Under the pieces are notes generated by a model. The model made no database searches and was not told where the DNA came from. It saw only the letters and a program-made list of their open reading frames with translations. This document shows positions 25,245 through 40,372 of a stretch of DNA of 64,000 nucleotides, piece by piece. The stretch is from NCBI GenBank assembly GCA_022509165.1, contig JAFLTT010000009.1, positions 60,838-124,837 of the forward strand, read 5' to 3'. The DNA comes from Muribaculaceae bacterium. GTDB lineage: Bacteria > Bacteroidota > Bacteroidia > Bacteroidales > Muribaculaceae. Numbering within the stretch: the first letter of the stretch is position 1; every line of letters starts with the position of its first letter. The position numbers were made by a program, and so were the translations under genes.

Positions 25245-27662
25245 TTAACTTTTTCCCTTTTTTAACGCGGTTTTAGGGGATTTTGATGCAATTTTTTTGG
25301 TGTCAGCGCCTTTTTTTATCTTTAAAGGGCTCTTTTTTGTGGTTGAAGCATCATTTTCCATGAGTTTGCGGGCTTCCTCAAATGTAAGGGAAGCGGGGTC
25401 GGTGCCTTTAGGAATCTTGTAATTTACCGCTTTTTTCACCCCTTCCGGCTTATAAGCCAGATAAGGGCCGAAGCGACCGTTTAGCACTTCAAGCCCCGGC
25501 ATCTCTGAAAATGATTTTATCAGTTTGTTGGCTTCTGCTTCCTTCTTCTTTAATATTAGATCCTTTGCCTCATCAAGTGTGATGGTGAGGGGGTCATAGT
25601 CTTTCGGGATAGATACAAAGAGATCTCCGTTTTTCACATAAGGGCCAAACCTTCCCACAGCTACTGTCACAGGCACTCCTTCACTCTCACCAAGAGTGCG
25701 GGGGAGTTCAAAGAGTTTAAGAGCCTCATCCAATGTTATTGATGCGATGCTCTGTCCGGCCCTCAGACTTGCAAAGAGAGGTTTCTCTTCCGAAGCAGTG
25801 TCACCCACCTGCACCACCGGTCCGTATCTTCCAATCTTCACATACACGGGCTTACCGTTATCCGGATGAATACCGATTTGGCGTTCTCCTACTTTATGTT
25901 CACCTCTTTTTGAATTTATATTTTCTATACCGGGGTGAAAATCTCCGTAGAAAGTGGCAATCTCATTTTGCCATCCTAATTTACCTTCCGCTATATCGTC
26001 GAATTTCTCTTCTACCTTAGCCGTGAAATTATAGTCGAGTATATCAGGAAACTCAGCGGTAAGAAAATCATTCACCACCATACCTACATCGGTGGGCACG
26101 AGTTTCCCTTTATCACTTCCGGTATTTTCAGTGAGGATCTTTTCCGTGATTTTTCCCTTTTCCAGTGTGAGCATTAAATAATCTCTTTTCACACCTTCGC
26201 TCTCGCCTTTTCTCACATAGTCTCGCTGCTGTATAGTAGATATAGTAGGAGAATAAGTAGAAGGGCGCCCTATTCCAAGTTCTTCCATCTTTTTCACCAG
26301 CGAGGCTTCGGAATATCTGGCCGGAGGCTGAGTAAATCTTTGGGCCGCAGAAATATCTTTAATGTCTAAAGTTTCTCCGGCGGTAATGGCCGGAAGTTCC
26401 GTGAATTCCTGCTGTGTGGAACTGTCTGAGCGGTACACTTTAAGGAAACCCTCAAACATCACCACTTCACCTTCGGCCTTGAAAGAGGGCAAAGTTGCCG
26501 AGGCTATATTATTTACTCTCTTATCTTGTAATATACTTATTGATACGGTAGTCTTCTCTATTTCAGCATCAGCCATCTGAGAAGCCACCGTACGGCGCCA
26601 AATCAAGTCATAAAGTTTCTTTTCTTCCTGAGTGCCGTCGATGGTCACATCAGTCACGTAGGTAGGACGTATAGCTTCATGCGCCTCCTGTGCCCCTTTG
26701 CTATGGGTATGATATTTCCTTATTTTCAGGAAACCGGATCCGAGATTATCGGTGATATATTTCTTTATTGTACCCAGAGCCAGGTCAGAAAGATTGGTAG
26801 AGTCAGTTCTCATATAAGTAATCTTTCCTTCTTCATATAGCCTCTGGGCAATACTCATTGTGCGGCTTACTGAAAAACCTAATTTTCTTGCAGCTTCCTG
26901 TTGCAGAGTTGAAGTAGTAAAAGGAGGATGAGGAGATCGCATGTGAGGTTTCACAGAAATTTCACCTACTTTAAATGTAGAGTTTCTGCAGATTTCCAGA
27001 AAGTCGAGTGCCTGCTTCTGATTCTCGAGGCGATCGGTGAGTTCAGCCTTCACCGGCATACCGGATGCATTAGTGAAATTAGCAGTGACTCTGAAATAAC
27101 TTTCCGGGCTGAAATTCAATATCTCTTTTTCACGCTCACAAATAAGTCTTACGGCCACACTCTGCACACGTCCTGCCGAAAGGGCAGGTTTGATTTTTTT
27201 CCATAACACCGGGCTAAGTTCGAAACCCACTATACGGTCTAATATACGTCGTGCCTGCTGAGCATTCACACGGTGAATATCTATATGACGTGGATTGTCG
27301 ATGGCATTCAGGATTGCCGGTTTGGTAATCTCGTGGAAAACGATACGCCGGGTAGTGAGAGGGTCAAGTCCCAGCACCTCAGCGAGATGCCAGGCTATGG
27401 CCTCTCCTTCACGGTCTTCATCAGAAGCCAGCCACACAGTGTCGGCTTCCTTAGCAGCCTTACGAAGCCTTTTCACGAGATCCTGCTTATCTTCCGGTAT
27501 CTCATATTCCGGTTCAAAGTTATTGTCGATATCAATACTGAAACCGTGCTTCTTAAGGTCGCGAATATGCCCGTAACTCGATAATACGGTAAAGTCTTTA
27601 CCGAGAAATTTTTCTATTGTTTTAGCCTTAGCCGGCGATTCCACTATAACGAGATTCTTCAT
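25245..27662 (-). CDS. topA: DNA topoisomerase I
   Basis: An 805-residue type IA topoisomerase that relaxes negative supercoils. The N-terminal Toprim domain opens with NLVIVESPAKAKTIEKFLG and carries SDEDREGEAIAWHLAE near 80. The active-site Tyr is in ITYMRTDSTNLS near residue 290. The C-terminus lacks tetracysteine zinc ribbons and instead has repeats (FGPYVKNGDLFVSIP, RFGPYLAYKPEG) of the Toprim_C type, then a basic tail rich in Lys. It is divergent from gyrB, so the two opposing activities share one intergenic region. Confidence 0.97.
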   Translation of the reverse strand: MKNLVIVESPAKAKTIEKFLGKDFTVLSSYGHIRDLKKHGFSIDIDNNFEPEYEIPEDKQDLVKRLRKAAKEADTVWLASDEDREGEAIAWHLAEVLGLDPLTTRRIVFHEITKPAILNAIDNPRHIDIHRVNAQQARRILDRIVGFELSPVLWKKIKPALSAGRVQSVAVRLICEREKEILNFSPESYFRVTANFTNASGMPVKAELTDRLENQKQALDFLEICRNSTFKVGEISVKPHMRSPHPPFTTSTLQQEAARKLGFSVSRTMSIAQRLYEEGKITYMRTDSTNLSDLALGTIKKYITDNLGSGFLKIRKYHTHSKGAQEAHEAIRPTYVTDVTIDGTQEEKKLYDLIWRRTVASQMADAEIEKTTVSISILQDKRVNNIASATLPSFKAEGEVVMFEGFLKVYRSDSSTQQEFTELPAITAGETLDIKDISAAQRFTQPPARYSEASLVKKMEELGIGRPSTYSPTISTIQQRDYVRKGESEGVKRDYLMLTLEKGKITEKILTENTGSDKGKLVPTDVGMVVNDFLTAEFPDILDYNFTAKVEEKFDDIAEGKLGWQNEIATFYGDFHPGIENINSKRGEHKVGERQIGIHPDNGKPVYVKIGRYGPVVQVGDTASEEKPLFASLRAGQSIASITLDEALKLFELPRTLGESEGVPVTVAVGRFGPYVKNGDLFVSIPKDYDPLTITLDEAKDLILKKKEAEANKLIKSFSEMPGLEVLNGRFGPYLAYKPEGVKKAVNYKIPKGTDPASLTFEEARKLMENDASTTKKSPLKIKKGADTKKIASKSPKTALKKGKS

Positions 27663-27691
27663 CCTGTGGGTGTTTTACCTAATGTATGGTC

Positions 27692-27699
27692 GCAAATTT
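27692..27699 (-). promoter_or_regulatory. Promoter -7 element of topA
   Basis: TAAATTTG on the minus strand, 30 bases upstream of the topA start. Confidence 0.55.
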
Positions 27700-27770
27700 A
27701 ACACTTTTTTTGATTAACAAGTAAATATGAATAAAAGTTGGTCGCTTCTCCGCGTTAAGGAATTAGTAAT

Positions 27771-27801
27771 TTTGCCCTAACATTCTTTTTTGTTAATTTT
27801 G
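27771..27801 (+). promoter_or_regulatory. Promoter of gyrB
   Basis: TTTG at 27771-27774, 19 bases, then TAATTTTG at 27794-27801: an exact Bacteroides -33/-7 pair. It leaves a leader of about 70 bases. The region is back to back with the topA promoter. Confidence 0.75.
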
Positions 27802-27877
27802 TAATAATAATGCGCAATGGCGCCTAAGCCTAATTTCGCATTTCTACCGGTAAGAAATTTTCATTAACTCAATATAA

Positions 27878-29854
<1,977 letters not shown>

Positions 29855-29899
29855 ATTTGTGTGAATTCGTAACCCGCTAACTTTTTGATATTAAGGAGA

Positions 29900-29938
29900 G
29901 TCTTACTGCAATAATTTTGCAGTAAGACCTTTTCTTTT
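29900..29938 (+). terminator. Intrinsic terminator after gyrB
   Basis: GTCTTACTGCA (29900-29910) and TGCAGTAAGAC (29918-29928) form a perfect 11-base stem with a 7-base loop followed by CTTTTCTTTT. Confidence 0.9.
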
Positions 29939-30006
29939 AAGATTATTTAATTTCCTGACACCTCATTTAATCCTATAAAAATTAGGAATTAGCCCTCTCA
30001 TCTCAC

Positions 30007-30014
30007 TATCTTTG
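30007..30014 (+). promoter_or_regulatory. Promoter -7 element of recA
   Basis: TATCTTTG matches TAnnTTTG, with the ATG 82 bases downstream. No strong -33 box is evident, and no clear LexA-type palindrome was recognised in the leader. Confidence 0.5.
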
Positions 30015-30095
30015 CATTGCTTATAAGGGCATTTAATATTTAAGGCTCATATTTGGCAAGATTTATGTATTTAAAATAAATAAAACAATATACTC

Positions 30096-31286
30096 ATGGG
30101 AAAGAAAAAAACAACCGCCAAAAAGGCAGTACGCATCAGTGATGCCGATGAGAAGAAGAAAGCCCTGGAGGTTGCTCTGGCTCATCTGGAAAAAGATTTT
30201 GGCACCGGAGCCATAATGAGACTCGGTGATAATGCCATTCAAGATATAGAGACAGTCTCCACAGGTTCTATCGGTCTTGATTTTGCACTCGGTGTAGGAG
30301 GAGTGCCCAGAGGAAGAATAACTGAAATTTTTGGGGCTGAATCTTCCGGTAAGACTACACTGGCTATTCATGTAATAGCCGAGGCACAAAAACTTGGGGG
30401 TGTTTGCGCCATTATCGACGCTGAACATGCCTTCGACCGCTTTTATGCCGAACAATTGGGCGTGGATGTAAATAATCTTTGGATTGCTCAACCCGACAAT
30501 GGTGAACAAGCTCTTGAAATCGCCGAACAACTGATTAATTCAGGTGCTGTGGATGTGCTTGTGATAGATTCTGTGGCTGCTCTTACTCCTAAAGCAGAAA
30601 TAGAGGGTGAAATGGGTGATAAGAATGTGGGTCTGCAGGCCCGTCTTATGAGCCAGGCTATGAGAAAACTCACAGGCGCAATATCAAGAACTCGCACCTG
30701 CTGCATATTCATCAATCAGACTCGTGAAAAAATCGGTAACATATATGGCCCCGCTCAGACCACTACCGGTGGCAATGCTCTTAAATTCTATTCTACAGTC
30801 AGAATCGAGATAGCTCCTTCTTCTATGATTAAAGACTCGGAAGAAAAACCTCTCGGAAGGGTAGCCAAAGTGAAAGTGGTTAAAAATAAAGTTGCTCCTC
30901 CTTTTAAAAAGGCTGAGTTCGATATCATGTTTGGCGAGGGTATATCAAAAGCCGGTGAAATCATTGAATACGGAGTGGAACTCGGTATTATCAAAAAGAG
31001 TGGTGCATGGTTCTCTTATGGTGACTCTAAAATCGGACAGGGAAAAGAGGGCGTGAGAAGAATGCTTAACGACAATCCGGAGCTAATGGCTGAACTGGAA
31101 GAAAAAGTACGTGAAGCACTCGCTCAGAATCTTGCTGCAGAAAAGAAAGGTGCTCCTTCATTCCAGATGCCTAAACTTCAGAAGAAAGAGGACGACTTTG
31201 AAGAGGAAACAGATGATTTCGAAAACCTTGGTGCTGATGATGGTTTCGACAATCTTTTCGAAGAAGACATCGAAATCGAAGAATGA
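30096..31286 (+). CDS. recA: Recombinase RecA
   Basis: A 396-residue recombinase, longer than typical because of a 60-residue acidic tail ([20 protein letters not shown]). Walker A is [13 protein letters not shown] near residue 83. The L1/L2 DNA-binding loops lie around [18 protein letters not shown] and [14 protein letters not shown]. The motif [20 protein letters not shown] carries Phe/Arg where most RecA have ALDP, but the fold is intact. It coats single-stranded DNA, pairs strands and promotes LexA self-cleavage. It is monocistronic, ending in a repeat-rich 3' region. Confidence 0.97.
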   Translation: MGKKKTTAKKAVRISDADEKKKALEVALAHLEKDFGTGAIMRLGDNAIQDIETVSTGSIGLDFALGVGGVPRGRITEIFGAESSGKTTLAIHVIAEAQKLGGVCAIIDAEHAFDRFYAEQLGVDVNNLWIAQPDNGEQALEIAEQLINSGAVDVLVIDSVAALTPKAEIEGEMGDKNVGLQARLMSQAMRKLTGAISRTRTCCIFINQTREKIGNIYGPAQTTTGGNALKFYSTVRIEIAPSSMIKDSEEKPLGRVAKVKVVKNKVAPPFKKAEFDIMFGEGISKAGEIIEYGVELGIIKKSGAWFSYGDSKIGQGKEGVRRMLNDNPELMAELEEKVREALAQNLAAEKKGAPSFQMPKLQKKEDDFEEETDDFENLGADDGFDNLFEEDIEIEE

Positions 31287-31290
31287 TTTT

Positions 31291-31376
31291 TTAAGTAATA
31301 AACAATGAACAATAAACAATAAGTGAGTTACTGTTTAAGTAATAAACAATGAACAATAAACAATAAGTGAGTTACT
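31291..31376 (+). repeat. Two exact 42-base direct repeats downstream of recA
   Basis: Copies at 31291-31332 and 31335-31376 are identical over 42 bases, separated by 2 bases. Within each copy the core AATAAACAATGAACAATAA and further AACAATAA units recur. The first copy begins 5 bases after the recA stop. Confidence 0.9.
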
Positions 31377-31395
31377 TAAGTACTTAAATATTTAT

Positions 31396-31427
31396 AAAAA
31401 ATGGCATCAATAGATGCCATTTTTTAT
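31396..31427. terminator. Bidirectional terminator between recA and the flippase gene
   Basis: AAAAAATGGCATC (31397-31408) pairs with GATGCCATTTTTT (31414-31425) around a short loop. A and T tracts on both sides let it act in both directions. Confidence 0.9.
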
Positions 31428-31439
31428 TTACCAATATTC

Positions 31440-31541
31440 TATTAGTAATTTACTTATTGTTTATTGTTTAATACTTATTGTTTATGTTCGTTGTTTAAGT
31501 CTCTGACTTATTGTTCATTGTTTAATACTTATTGTTTAATA
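31440..31541. repeat. Inverted array of TTATTGTTTA units opposite the recA repeats
   Basis: Between the shared terminator and the flippase stop are at least five short units of the form TTATTGTT(T/C)A. They are the reverse complement of the core of the 42-base repeats on the other side of the terminator. The whole block 31291-31541 is therefore a large imperfect inverted repeat around the hairpin. Confidence 0.75.
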
Positions 31542-31546
31542 CACTT

Positions 31547-33076
31547 TCACATGATAAGATTCAATTTCGATGTGTATCTTCTAATGTGGGAGGAAAGGAA
31601 GGGTATAGGTTCGAAACTTGCTATCACCCCTATATAAAGAAGTATAAGTACTGTGCGAACTATGTAAACTATCCAATCCGGTAAAAAGGGAGTTATCATA
31701 GTACCAATGGCAAACAATACTCCTGCAAGAAGTGTATAGCCTGTAATCCTTTTTATTTCATATGGTAGAGGGTAATAATGACGTCCTAAGAAATAACTGA
31801 TCACCATCACTATGAAATAAGCAGCCAAAGCTCCCCATGCTGCCCCCATATAGCCGTTTGGTATTCCGATAAAAGGCACAAGCCATATATTGAGTCCTAA
31901 CATGATACCAAAGCACATCAGAGAGAGATACATACCCCATCGTGTGCGGTCGGTAAGTTTGTACCATAAAGAAAGATTGAAGAAAACACCGAAACAAATC
32001 TCAGCCATCATCATCACTGGCACTACCTGCAGACCTTCCCAATAGGCCGGTGAAATAAAATATTTCACAAAAGGTAGGTAGAACATTACTCCCAGAAAAA
32101 TCAGCCAACCGAAAATGATGAAATATTTCATGGCGTCGGCATACATCTGTGCACTCGTTTCTCCCGATTTCCTGGCTTGTGAGAAAATAAAAGGTTCATA
32201 AGCATATCTGAATGCCTGCGTGAACATCACCATCACGATGGCTATTTTCATATTGGCACCATATATACCGATCATGGATCGGGCAGCCTCTTCATCACTG
32301 ATAAGATAAGGAATGAGCAACTGACCCATGTTCTGGCTTAACATTCCTGCTATCGCCAATATCAACAGAGGCCAGCTGTAACTCAATATTCTTTTTAATA
32401 ATTCTCCGGAAAACCTCCATTTTCTTCCCATAAGTTGAGGCATAAGCATCAGCAATATTATATAAGAAGAGAGAATATTGGCTACAAATATCCAGCCTAT
32501 GCCGAAAGATTCTCCACCTGCCGGAGCATAAAACCAAGATATAAGACCGGGATTATATTCATTTATTGCCGGACATAATAAAAGAAAGAAGAGATTCAAC
32601 CCTATATTCAGGCCTACGTTTATCAGTTTGAGACCTGCAAATCTCCATGACCGATTCTTATACCTAAGATAAGCAAACGGAAGGTTGCTGAATGCATCCA
32701 CTGCCACAGTGGCTCCTATAAGCCATACAAATAAGGATTGATTAGGGAGTTTAAGACCGTCAGATACAGGATGAAGGAAAACAGTAAGTAAAATAAGAAA
32801 TATCAAGGATGTGGTGCCTACAGAAATCAAAGTGGTAGTATACACCTTCTCCGGATCTTCTTCCTTATTGGCAAAACGGAAAAAACCGGTCTCCATACCG
32901 TAATTAAGAATCACAAGCATTACGGCCGTCACTCCATACAGATATGTTACGATACCATATTCTTCGGTAGGAAAAAGATATACGTAAAGAGGCACAAGAC
33001 ACCAGTTGAGGAATCTTCCCACAATGCTGCTGAGACCATATACAGCAGTGTCTTTTGCCAACGATTTTATACTCAT
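31547..33076 (-). CDS. Polysaccharide flippase (Wzx/MVF-like)
   Basis: A 509-residue integral membrane protein with about 12-14 helices, spaced evenly from residue 10 to 500. The start (SIKSLAKDTAVYGLSSIVGRFLNW) has the charged-then-helical pattern of Wzx/RfbX lipid-linked oligosaccharide flippases. It should move undecaprenyl-linked sugars across the inner membrane. No sugar-transferase neighbours are present, so the substrate is not known. It follows ruvB by 21 bases in a nadA-ruvB-flippase unit on the minus strand, so it may depend on that transcript. Confidence 0.85.
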   Translation of the reverse strand: MSIKSLAKDTAVYGLSSIVGRFLNWCLVPLYVYLFPTEEYGIVTYLYGVTAVMLVILNYGMETGFFRFANKEEDPEKVYTTTLISVGTTSLIFLILLTVFLHPVSDGLKLPNQSLFVWLIGATVAVDAFSNLPFAYLRYKNRSWRFAGLKLINVGLNIGLNLFFLLLCPAINEYNPGLISWFYAPAGGESFGIGWIFVANILSSYIILLMLMPQLMGRKWRFSGELLKRILSYSWPLLILAIAGMLSQNMGQLLIPYLISDEEAARSMIGIYGANMKIAIVMVMFTQAFRYAYEPFIFSQARKSGETSAQMYADAMKYFIIFGWLIFLGVMFYLPFVKYFISPAYWEGLQVVPVMMMAEICFGVFFNLSLWYKLTDRTRWGMYLSLMCFGIMLGLNIWLVPFIGIPNGYMGAAWGALAAYFIVMVISYFLGRHYYPLPYEIKRITGYTLLAGVLFAIGTMITPFLPDWIVYIVRTVLILLYIGVIASFEPIPFLSSHIRRYTSKLNLIM

Positions 33077-33097
33077 TCTTTCAATAGAATTGTTTTC

Positions 33098-34132
33098 TTA
33101 TATCTCCTCGAAGAGATTACCGGGCGCACTAATTCTTTTCCTGTTTAAATGATTATAAGCCAAATCAGTAGCCTCACGCCCTCTGGGAGTGCGTTTGAGA
33201 AATCCTTCTTTTATAAGGAAAGGCTCATACACTTCTTCAAGAGTACCCGCATCTTCACCAAGTGCTGTTGCAATAGTTGTGAGTCCTACAGGTCCACCCT
33301 TGAATTTATCTATAATTGTGAGAAGTATCCTGTTGTCTATCTCATCAAGCCCATATCTGTCGATATTCAAAGCTTCCAGGGCATGACGTGCTATTTCCAA
33401 ATCAATCTTTCCTGTTCCTTTCACCATTGCAAAGTCTCTCACTCTGCGAAGCAACGCATTTGCTACTCGGGGAGTGCCACGGCTTCGCAAAGCTATTTCC
33501 AAGGCAGCGGCATCCTCTATCTTCACATTCAGGAGCCTTGCCGATCTCTTCACAATTCCTTGAAGCACATTGTGGTCATAATATACAAGATGACAGTTGA
33601 TGCCGAAACGTGCCCTCAAGGGTGATGTGAGCAAACCGCTTCGAGTGGTTGCCCCGATAAGGGTAAAAGGTGGTATGGTGAGTTGCACACTACGAGCTCC
33701 CGGGCCTTTGTCAAGAAGTATGTCAATCCTATAATCTTCCATGGCTGAATAGAGATACTCCTCCACTATGGGATGCAACCGGTGTATCTCATCAATAAAG
33801 AGCACATCTTTCTCCTCAAGACTCATAAGTATGCCGGCAAGGTCACCCGGTTTATCCAGCACAGGTCCGGAAGTCACCTTAAATCCTACACCCAGTTCGT
33901 TTGCCACAATGTTTGACAGTGTAGTCTTTCCTAATCCCGGAGGTCCATGCAGCAGAGTATGGTCGAGCGCCTCTCCTCTCATTCTTGCAGCTTGCACAAA
34001 TATCCTGAGATTAGAGATAATCTGCTCCTGCCCGTTGAAATCATCAAATTCCAGTGGTCGCAGTGCTTTCTCTATATCTTTGTCGGATTCTCTTACCTGC
34101 CGCTCCCTAATATCGAAATCTTCTTCTTGCAT
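33098..34132 (-). CDS. ruvB: Holliday junction branch-migration helicase RuvB
   Basis: A 344-residue AAA+ motor that drives branch migration with RuvA. The start is acidic ([21 protein letters not shown]). Walker A is [12 protein letters not shown] near residue 67, Walker B is [11 protein letters not shown] near 113, and sensor-type [18 protein letters not shown] contains the arginine finger. The C-terminal winged helix ends with [19 protein letters not shown]. It is complete. It sits between nadA (40 bases upstream) and the flippase (21 bases downstream), a common Bacteroidetes arrangement. Confidence 0.97.
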   Translation of the reverse strand: MQEEDFDIRERQVRESDKDIEKALRPLEFDDFNGQEQIISNLRIFVQAARMRGEALDHTLLHGPPGLGKTTLSNIVANELGVGFKVTSGPVLDKPGDLAGILMSLEEKDVLFIDEIHRLHPIVEEYLYSAMEDYRIDILLDKGPGARSVQLTIPPFTLIGATTRSGLLTSPLRARFGINCHLVYYDHNVLQGIVKRSARLLNVKIEDAAALEIALRSRGTPRVANALLRRVRDFAMVKGTGKIDLEIARHALEALNIDRYGLDEIDNRILLTIIDKFKGGPVGLTTIATALGEDAGTLEEVYEPFLIKEGFLKRTPRGREATDLAYNHLNRKRISAPGNLFEEI

Positions 34133-34172
34133 ACTTTTACTTAACCCTATTTTTACCCACTTTATTACAATT

Positions 34173-35126
34173 TTACCGACTCATCTGCAACATTCTTTCT
34201 ATCGGCTTCACTGCCTTTTCGGCTACTTCAGGGTCTACTATTATTTCCGGGGTTTCATCTCGCAGACACCGGTATACTTTCCGGAGTGTATTCATCTTCA
34301 TGTAATCACATTCATTACACTGACATTCAGCGTCTTCTGCAGGAGCTGCAAGAAAAGTCTTCTGCGGACATTTATTCCTCATCTCAAAAAGAATACCGCT
34401 TTCTGTGACTACTATATATTCCGAGGCTTCATCCTTTTGTGCAAAATCCAGAAGGGCAGCTGTAGAACCTACCTTATCGGCTATCATCTGAAGCGGGCGT
34501 TTACATTCAGGATGCACCAAGATCTTGGCATCCGGATGCTCACGCTTCATCTCTAATATCTTTTCGAGCGAAAATCGATCATGAACATGACAAGCACCCT
34601 TCCATAAAAGCATTCTTCGACCCGTGACACTATTGATATATTCTCCCAGATTATGATCGGGGCCGAAAATGATCTTTTCATCTTCCGGCAATTGTTCCAC
34701 AATTTTACGGGCATTTCCCGAAGTCACTACAATGTCGGTCAGAGCCTTTACATCTGCTGAAGTGTTGACATAGCTTATCACGGTATAACCGGGATGCTCC
34801 TCTACAAATTTCTTAAACTCTTCAGGTTTACATGAATCGGCAAGAGAGCAACCGGCATTCACATCAGGTATAAGCACCTTCTTATCAGGACACAAAATCT
34901 TGGCTGTCTCCCCCATAAAATGCACACCGCACATCACTATAATGCGAGCATCGGTTTTTGCCGCCTCTCTGGCTAATGCGAGCGAATCGCCTATAAAGTC
35001 AGCTATCTCCTGTATTTCTTCTCTTTGGTAGTAATGCGCCATTATAAGCGCATTTTTCTCTTTTTTTAATCGGGCTACTTCTTCCTTAAGCCATGGAAGG
35101 CTCATTTCATTTGAAACCTCTTCCAT
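34173..35126 (-). CDS. nadA: Quinolinate synthase
   Basis: A 317-residue [4Fe-4S] enzyme of NAD synthesis that condenses iminoaspartate with dihydroxyacetone phosphate. The three cluster cysteines fit: the first in [12 protein letters not shown] near 85, the second in GACHVHDRF near 175, and the third in the terminal [12 protein letters not shown] region near 280. The helix [19 protein letters not shown] is family-typical. Iminoaspartate comes from NadB, which is not in the window. It heads a minus-strand unit with ruvB and the flippase and faces the large non-coding region at 35.1-36.1 kb. Confidence 0.95.
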   Translation of the reverse strand: MEEVSNEMSLPWLKEEVARLKKEKNALIMAHYYQREEIQEIADFIGDSLALAREAAKTDARIIVMCGVHFMGETAKILCPDKKVLIPDVNAGCSLADSCKPEEFKKFVEEHPGYTVISYVNTSADVKALTDIVVTSGNARKIVEQLPEDEKIIFGPDHNLGEYINSVTGRRMLLWKGACHVHDRFSLEKILEMKREHPDAKILVHPECKRPLQMIADKVGSTAALLDFAQKDEASEYIVVTESGILFEMRNKCPQKTFLAAPAEDAECQCNECDYMKMNTLRKVYRCLRDETPEIIVDPEVAEKAVKPIERMLQMSR

Positions 35127-35194
35127 TTTTATTTTTTATTTAGATTTTATTAAAAGATTATATAAAAGAATAATTTAACAACAACATCAAAAGC

Positions 35195-35570
35195 TGTAGA
35201 AAAGTATCATAACTTTTCCTTAAAAAATTTGCATTTATGAGTTATTGTAGTCCACGAGCACTTTATATTCAGTCTTTCTACAGGGTGAAATGCTGATTTT
35301 TAATAAGATAGGAATTATTTGCACACCCTGTAGATAAATGCAAATTTAATAAATTCCCGGCCATAATCCTTCCTTTTGGTGTAGAAAAGAGTGAGGGAAG
35401 GAGTAGAAAGAGGGTGGATGAAAAGATGAAAAAATAAAAGATTAAATTTTTGCTGTTCTCAACCAATTACTGACTTAAAAAAATAAATGAGATATGAAAA
35501 AATAAAAACAAAATATAATAAGGGCACAATCGACAGGGATATGTAGGGGTTTATCTACAGCTTTTCTACA
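35195..35570. other. Candidate replication origin: cluster of DnaA-box-like 9-mers
   Basis: Six 9-mers lie in 376 bases. TTATCTACA occurs at 35551-35559 (+) and 35329-35337 (-). TTTTCTACA occurs at 35562-35570 (+), 35195-35203 (-) and 35380-35388 (-). CTTTCTACA occurs at 35274-35282 (+). TTATCTACA and TTTTCTACA each differ from canonical TTAT(C/A)CACA-type boxes at one position (T at position 6) and appear in both orientations. An A-rich stretch at 35420-35520 could be an unwinding element. No gene is present. Coding strand changes from mostly minus to mostly plus across this point. No dnaA gene is in the window, so origin function is inferred. Confidence 0.45.
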
Positions 35571-35812
35571 AGTTTTTATGCAGAAGAAACGGAGGCTACG
35601 GGATTACTCCTGCCGCCCCCGCAACATCAAGGTTACGAAAAGGTTATATTTTCTTTCCTTTCGGAACTTATACTAAAAAAATAAGGATAGGGCCAACAGA
35701 TGTTTCATTTAATAAATTACCCGGCCGGCTAAATATGATCTTTCAACTTATGCCGGCCGGGATGATTTTTCTCTTTTCATAACTCAGACAAATTCTTCAC
35801 TTCCTGCATCTT

Positions 35813-35970
35813 GGCATCCGCCTGGAGAATCATCGTGCTCTAAGGCATCCGGTACTAATTCGACGTGCTCTCGTTGCTTTTCTGCGAAAATCCTTTCTTT
35901 CCCGTGCTTGGCATCCACTTTTGGAAGTGTCGTGCTCTATGGCATCCGTTTCACTTTCTGTGTGCTCTCG
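35813..35970. repeat. Composite repeat: GGCATCC ... CGTGCTCT, four units in two pairs
   Basis: GGCATCC starts at 35813, 35844, 35910 and 35941. Each is followed about 21 bases later by (C/T)GTGCTCT. Spacing is 31, 66 and 31 bases, so a 31-base doublet is itself repeated with a 97-base period. The parts between the two motifs vary. Only short non-conserved reading frames cross it. Function unknown; its position next to the DnaA-box cluster suggests a DNA-protein or structural role. Confidence 0.7.
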
Positions 35971-36087
35971 CTGTGCGGTTCGGAACATCCTTGTCACGTA
36001 ATTATAACCACGCAGCGGTTCAATAGGTTCACGGAATATAAAAATTTTTTTGAAAAAAATTTGATAAAATATTCAAATACTTGTAAA

Positions 36088-36684
36088 TCAGTAATTTGAA
36101 TCGGATTCAGATCTATATTCCTGACTCGGAATTTTATGGTGATGAATATATTTGTTGGCTGTGATGAAATCAACAAAAGTTATGGCATGCTTATCAAAAC
36201 TTCTATTGTGATAAACAAAATTTCTTTGAAGAACAAAATTCCAGCCCAGTGACACAATCGCTGATACCGTGAGGCGCGCAGCAGCAAAATAACCGTCGGG
36301 CTTGAATCCCAAAGACTCAAGCCATGGCCAGTGTAGCAAAGCATAGTATAGAAGTTCTGTGCCGATAGAATTCAGAAGCAGACTCCCTATCCATACCAGG
36401 GCATATTTCACCATTACGGCTTTCCATGGGCAACTGTTGGCGTGAAAAGTAAATCTGTAGTTAAGAATACAGTTAATTACCCCTCCCACAAAGGCACCGA
36501 TGGCCGTAGAAACCCAGGGTGCAAAGTGTGCGAAAGCAAAAAGCACAAAGGCAGTACCCAGATCGATCCATGAAGCCGCCTGCGCCACCCCGGCCGACCT
36601 GATGAAGGTGAACACGAGCTGGTCGCTGTTTAAAACCTTGGAACCTATTTTTTTTACTTTCTCATTCATGGCACATATTACCAC
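36088..36684 (-). CDS. GtrA-family membrane protein
   Basis: A 198-residue protein with four membrane helices (near residues 35-52, 58-78, 90-112 and 138-160), the GtrA layout. The segment GGVINCILNYRFTFHA is the family's most typical motif. GtrA-like proteins move or assist lipid-linked sugars for envelope glycosylation. The C-terminal tail (from NRSFDKHAITF on) is polar and longer than usual. An internal Met at 36669 is an equally likely start. It is divergent from purF and borders the candidate origin region. Confidence 0.8.
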   Translation of the reverse strand: MVICAMNEKVKKIGSKVLNSDQLVFTFIRSAGVAQAASWIDLGTAFVLFAFAHFAPWVSTAIGAFVGGVINCILNYRFTFHANSCPWKAVMVKYALVWIGSLLLNSIGTELLYYALLHWPWLESLGFKPDGYFAAARLTVSAIVSLGWNFVLQRNFVYHNRSFDKHAITFVDFITANKYIHHHKIPSQEYRSESDSNY

Positions 36685-36753
36685 GTTTGCAAAAATAATA
36701 CTTTAACTTCATTTTTTCAAACCTTTAAATTTTCTAATTTTTACAATTACTTA

Positions 36754-36784
36754 TTGGTGAGTTGTAACGGATAATGTAATTTTG
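36754..36784 (+). promoter_or_regulatory. Promoter of the purF-like gene
   Basis: TTG at 36754-36756 is followed after 20 bases by TAATTTTG (36777-36784), fitting TAnnTTTG. The ATG is at 36809, leaving a leader of about 20 bases. This supports 36809 over the upstream frame start. Confidence 0.65.
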
Positions 36785-36808
36785 CATTTTCAATCCAAAG
36801 GTGATTAT

Positions 36809-40350
<3,542 letters not shown>

Positions 40351-40372
40351 AGGCACGGAGGTCGATGCTGGT

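Noticed and set aside
35278..35466. 62-codon minus-strand frame in the candidate origin
   Set aside because: Low-complexity A/T-rich frame over the box cluster, no conserved motif, no plausible promoter.
35908..36099. 63-codon frame crossing the composite repeat
   Set aside because: Only one doublet lies in it, and the other doublet would be read in another way; no family match.
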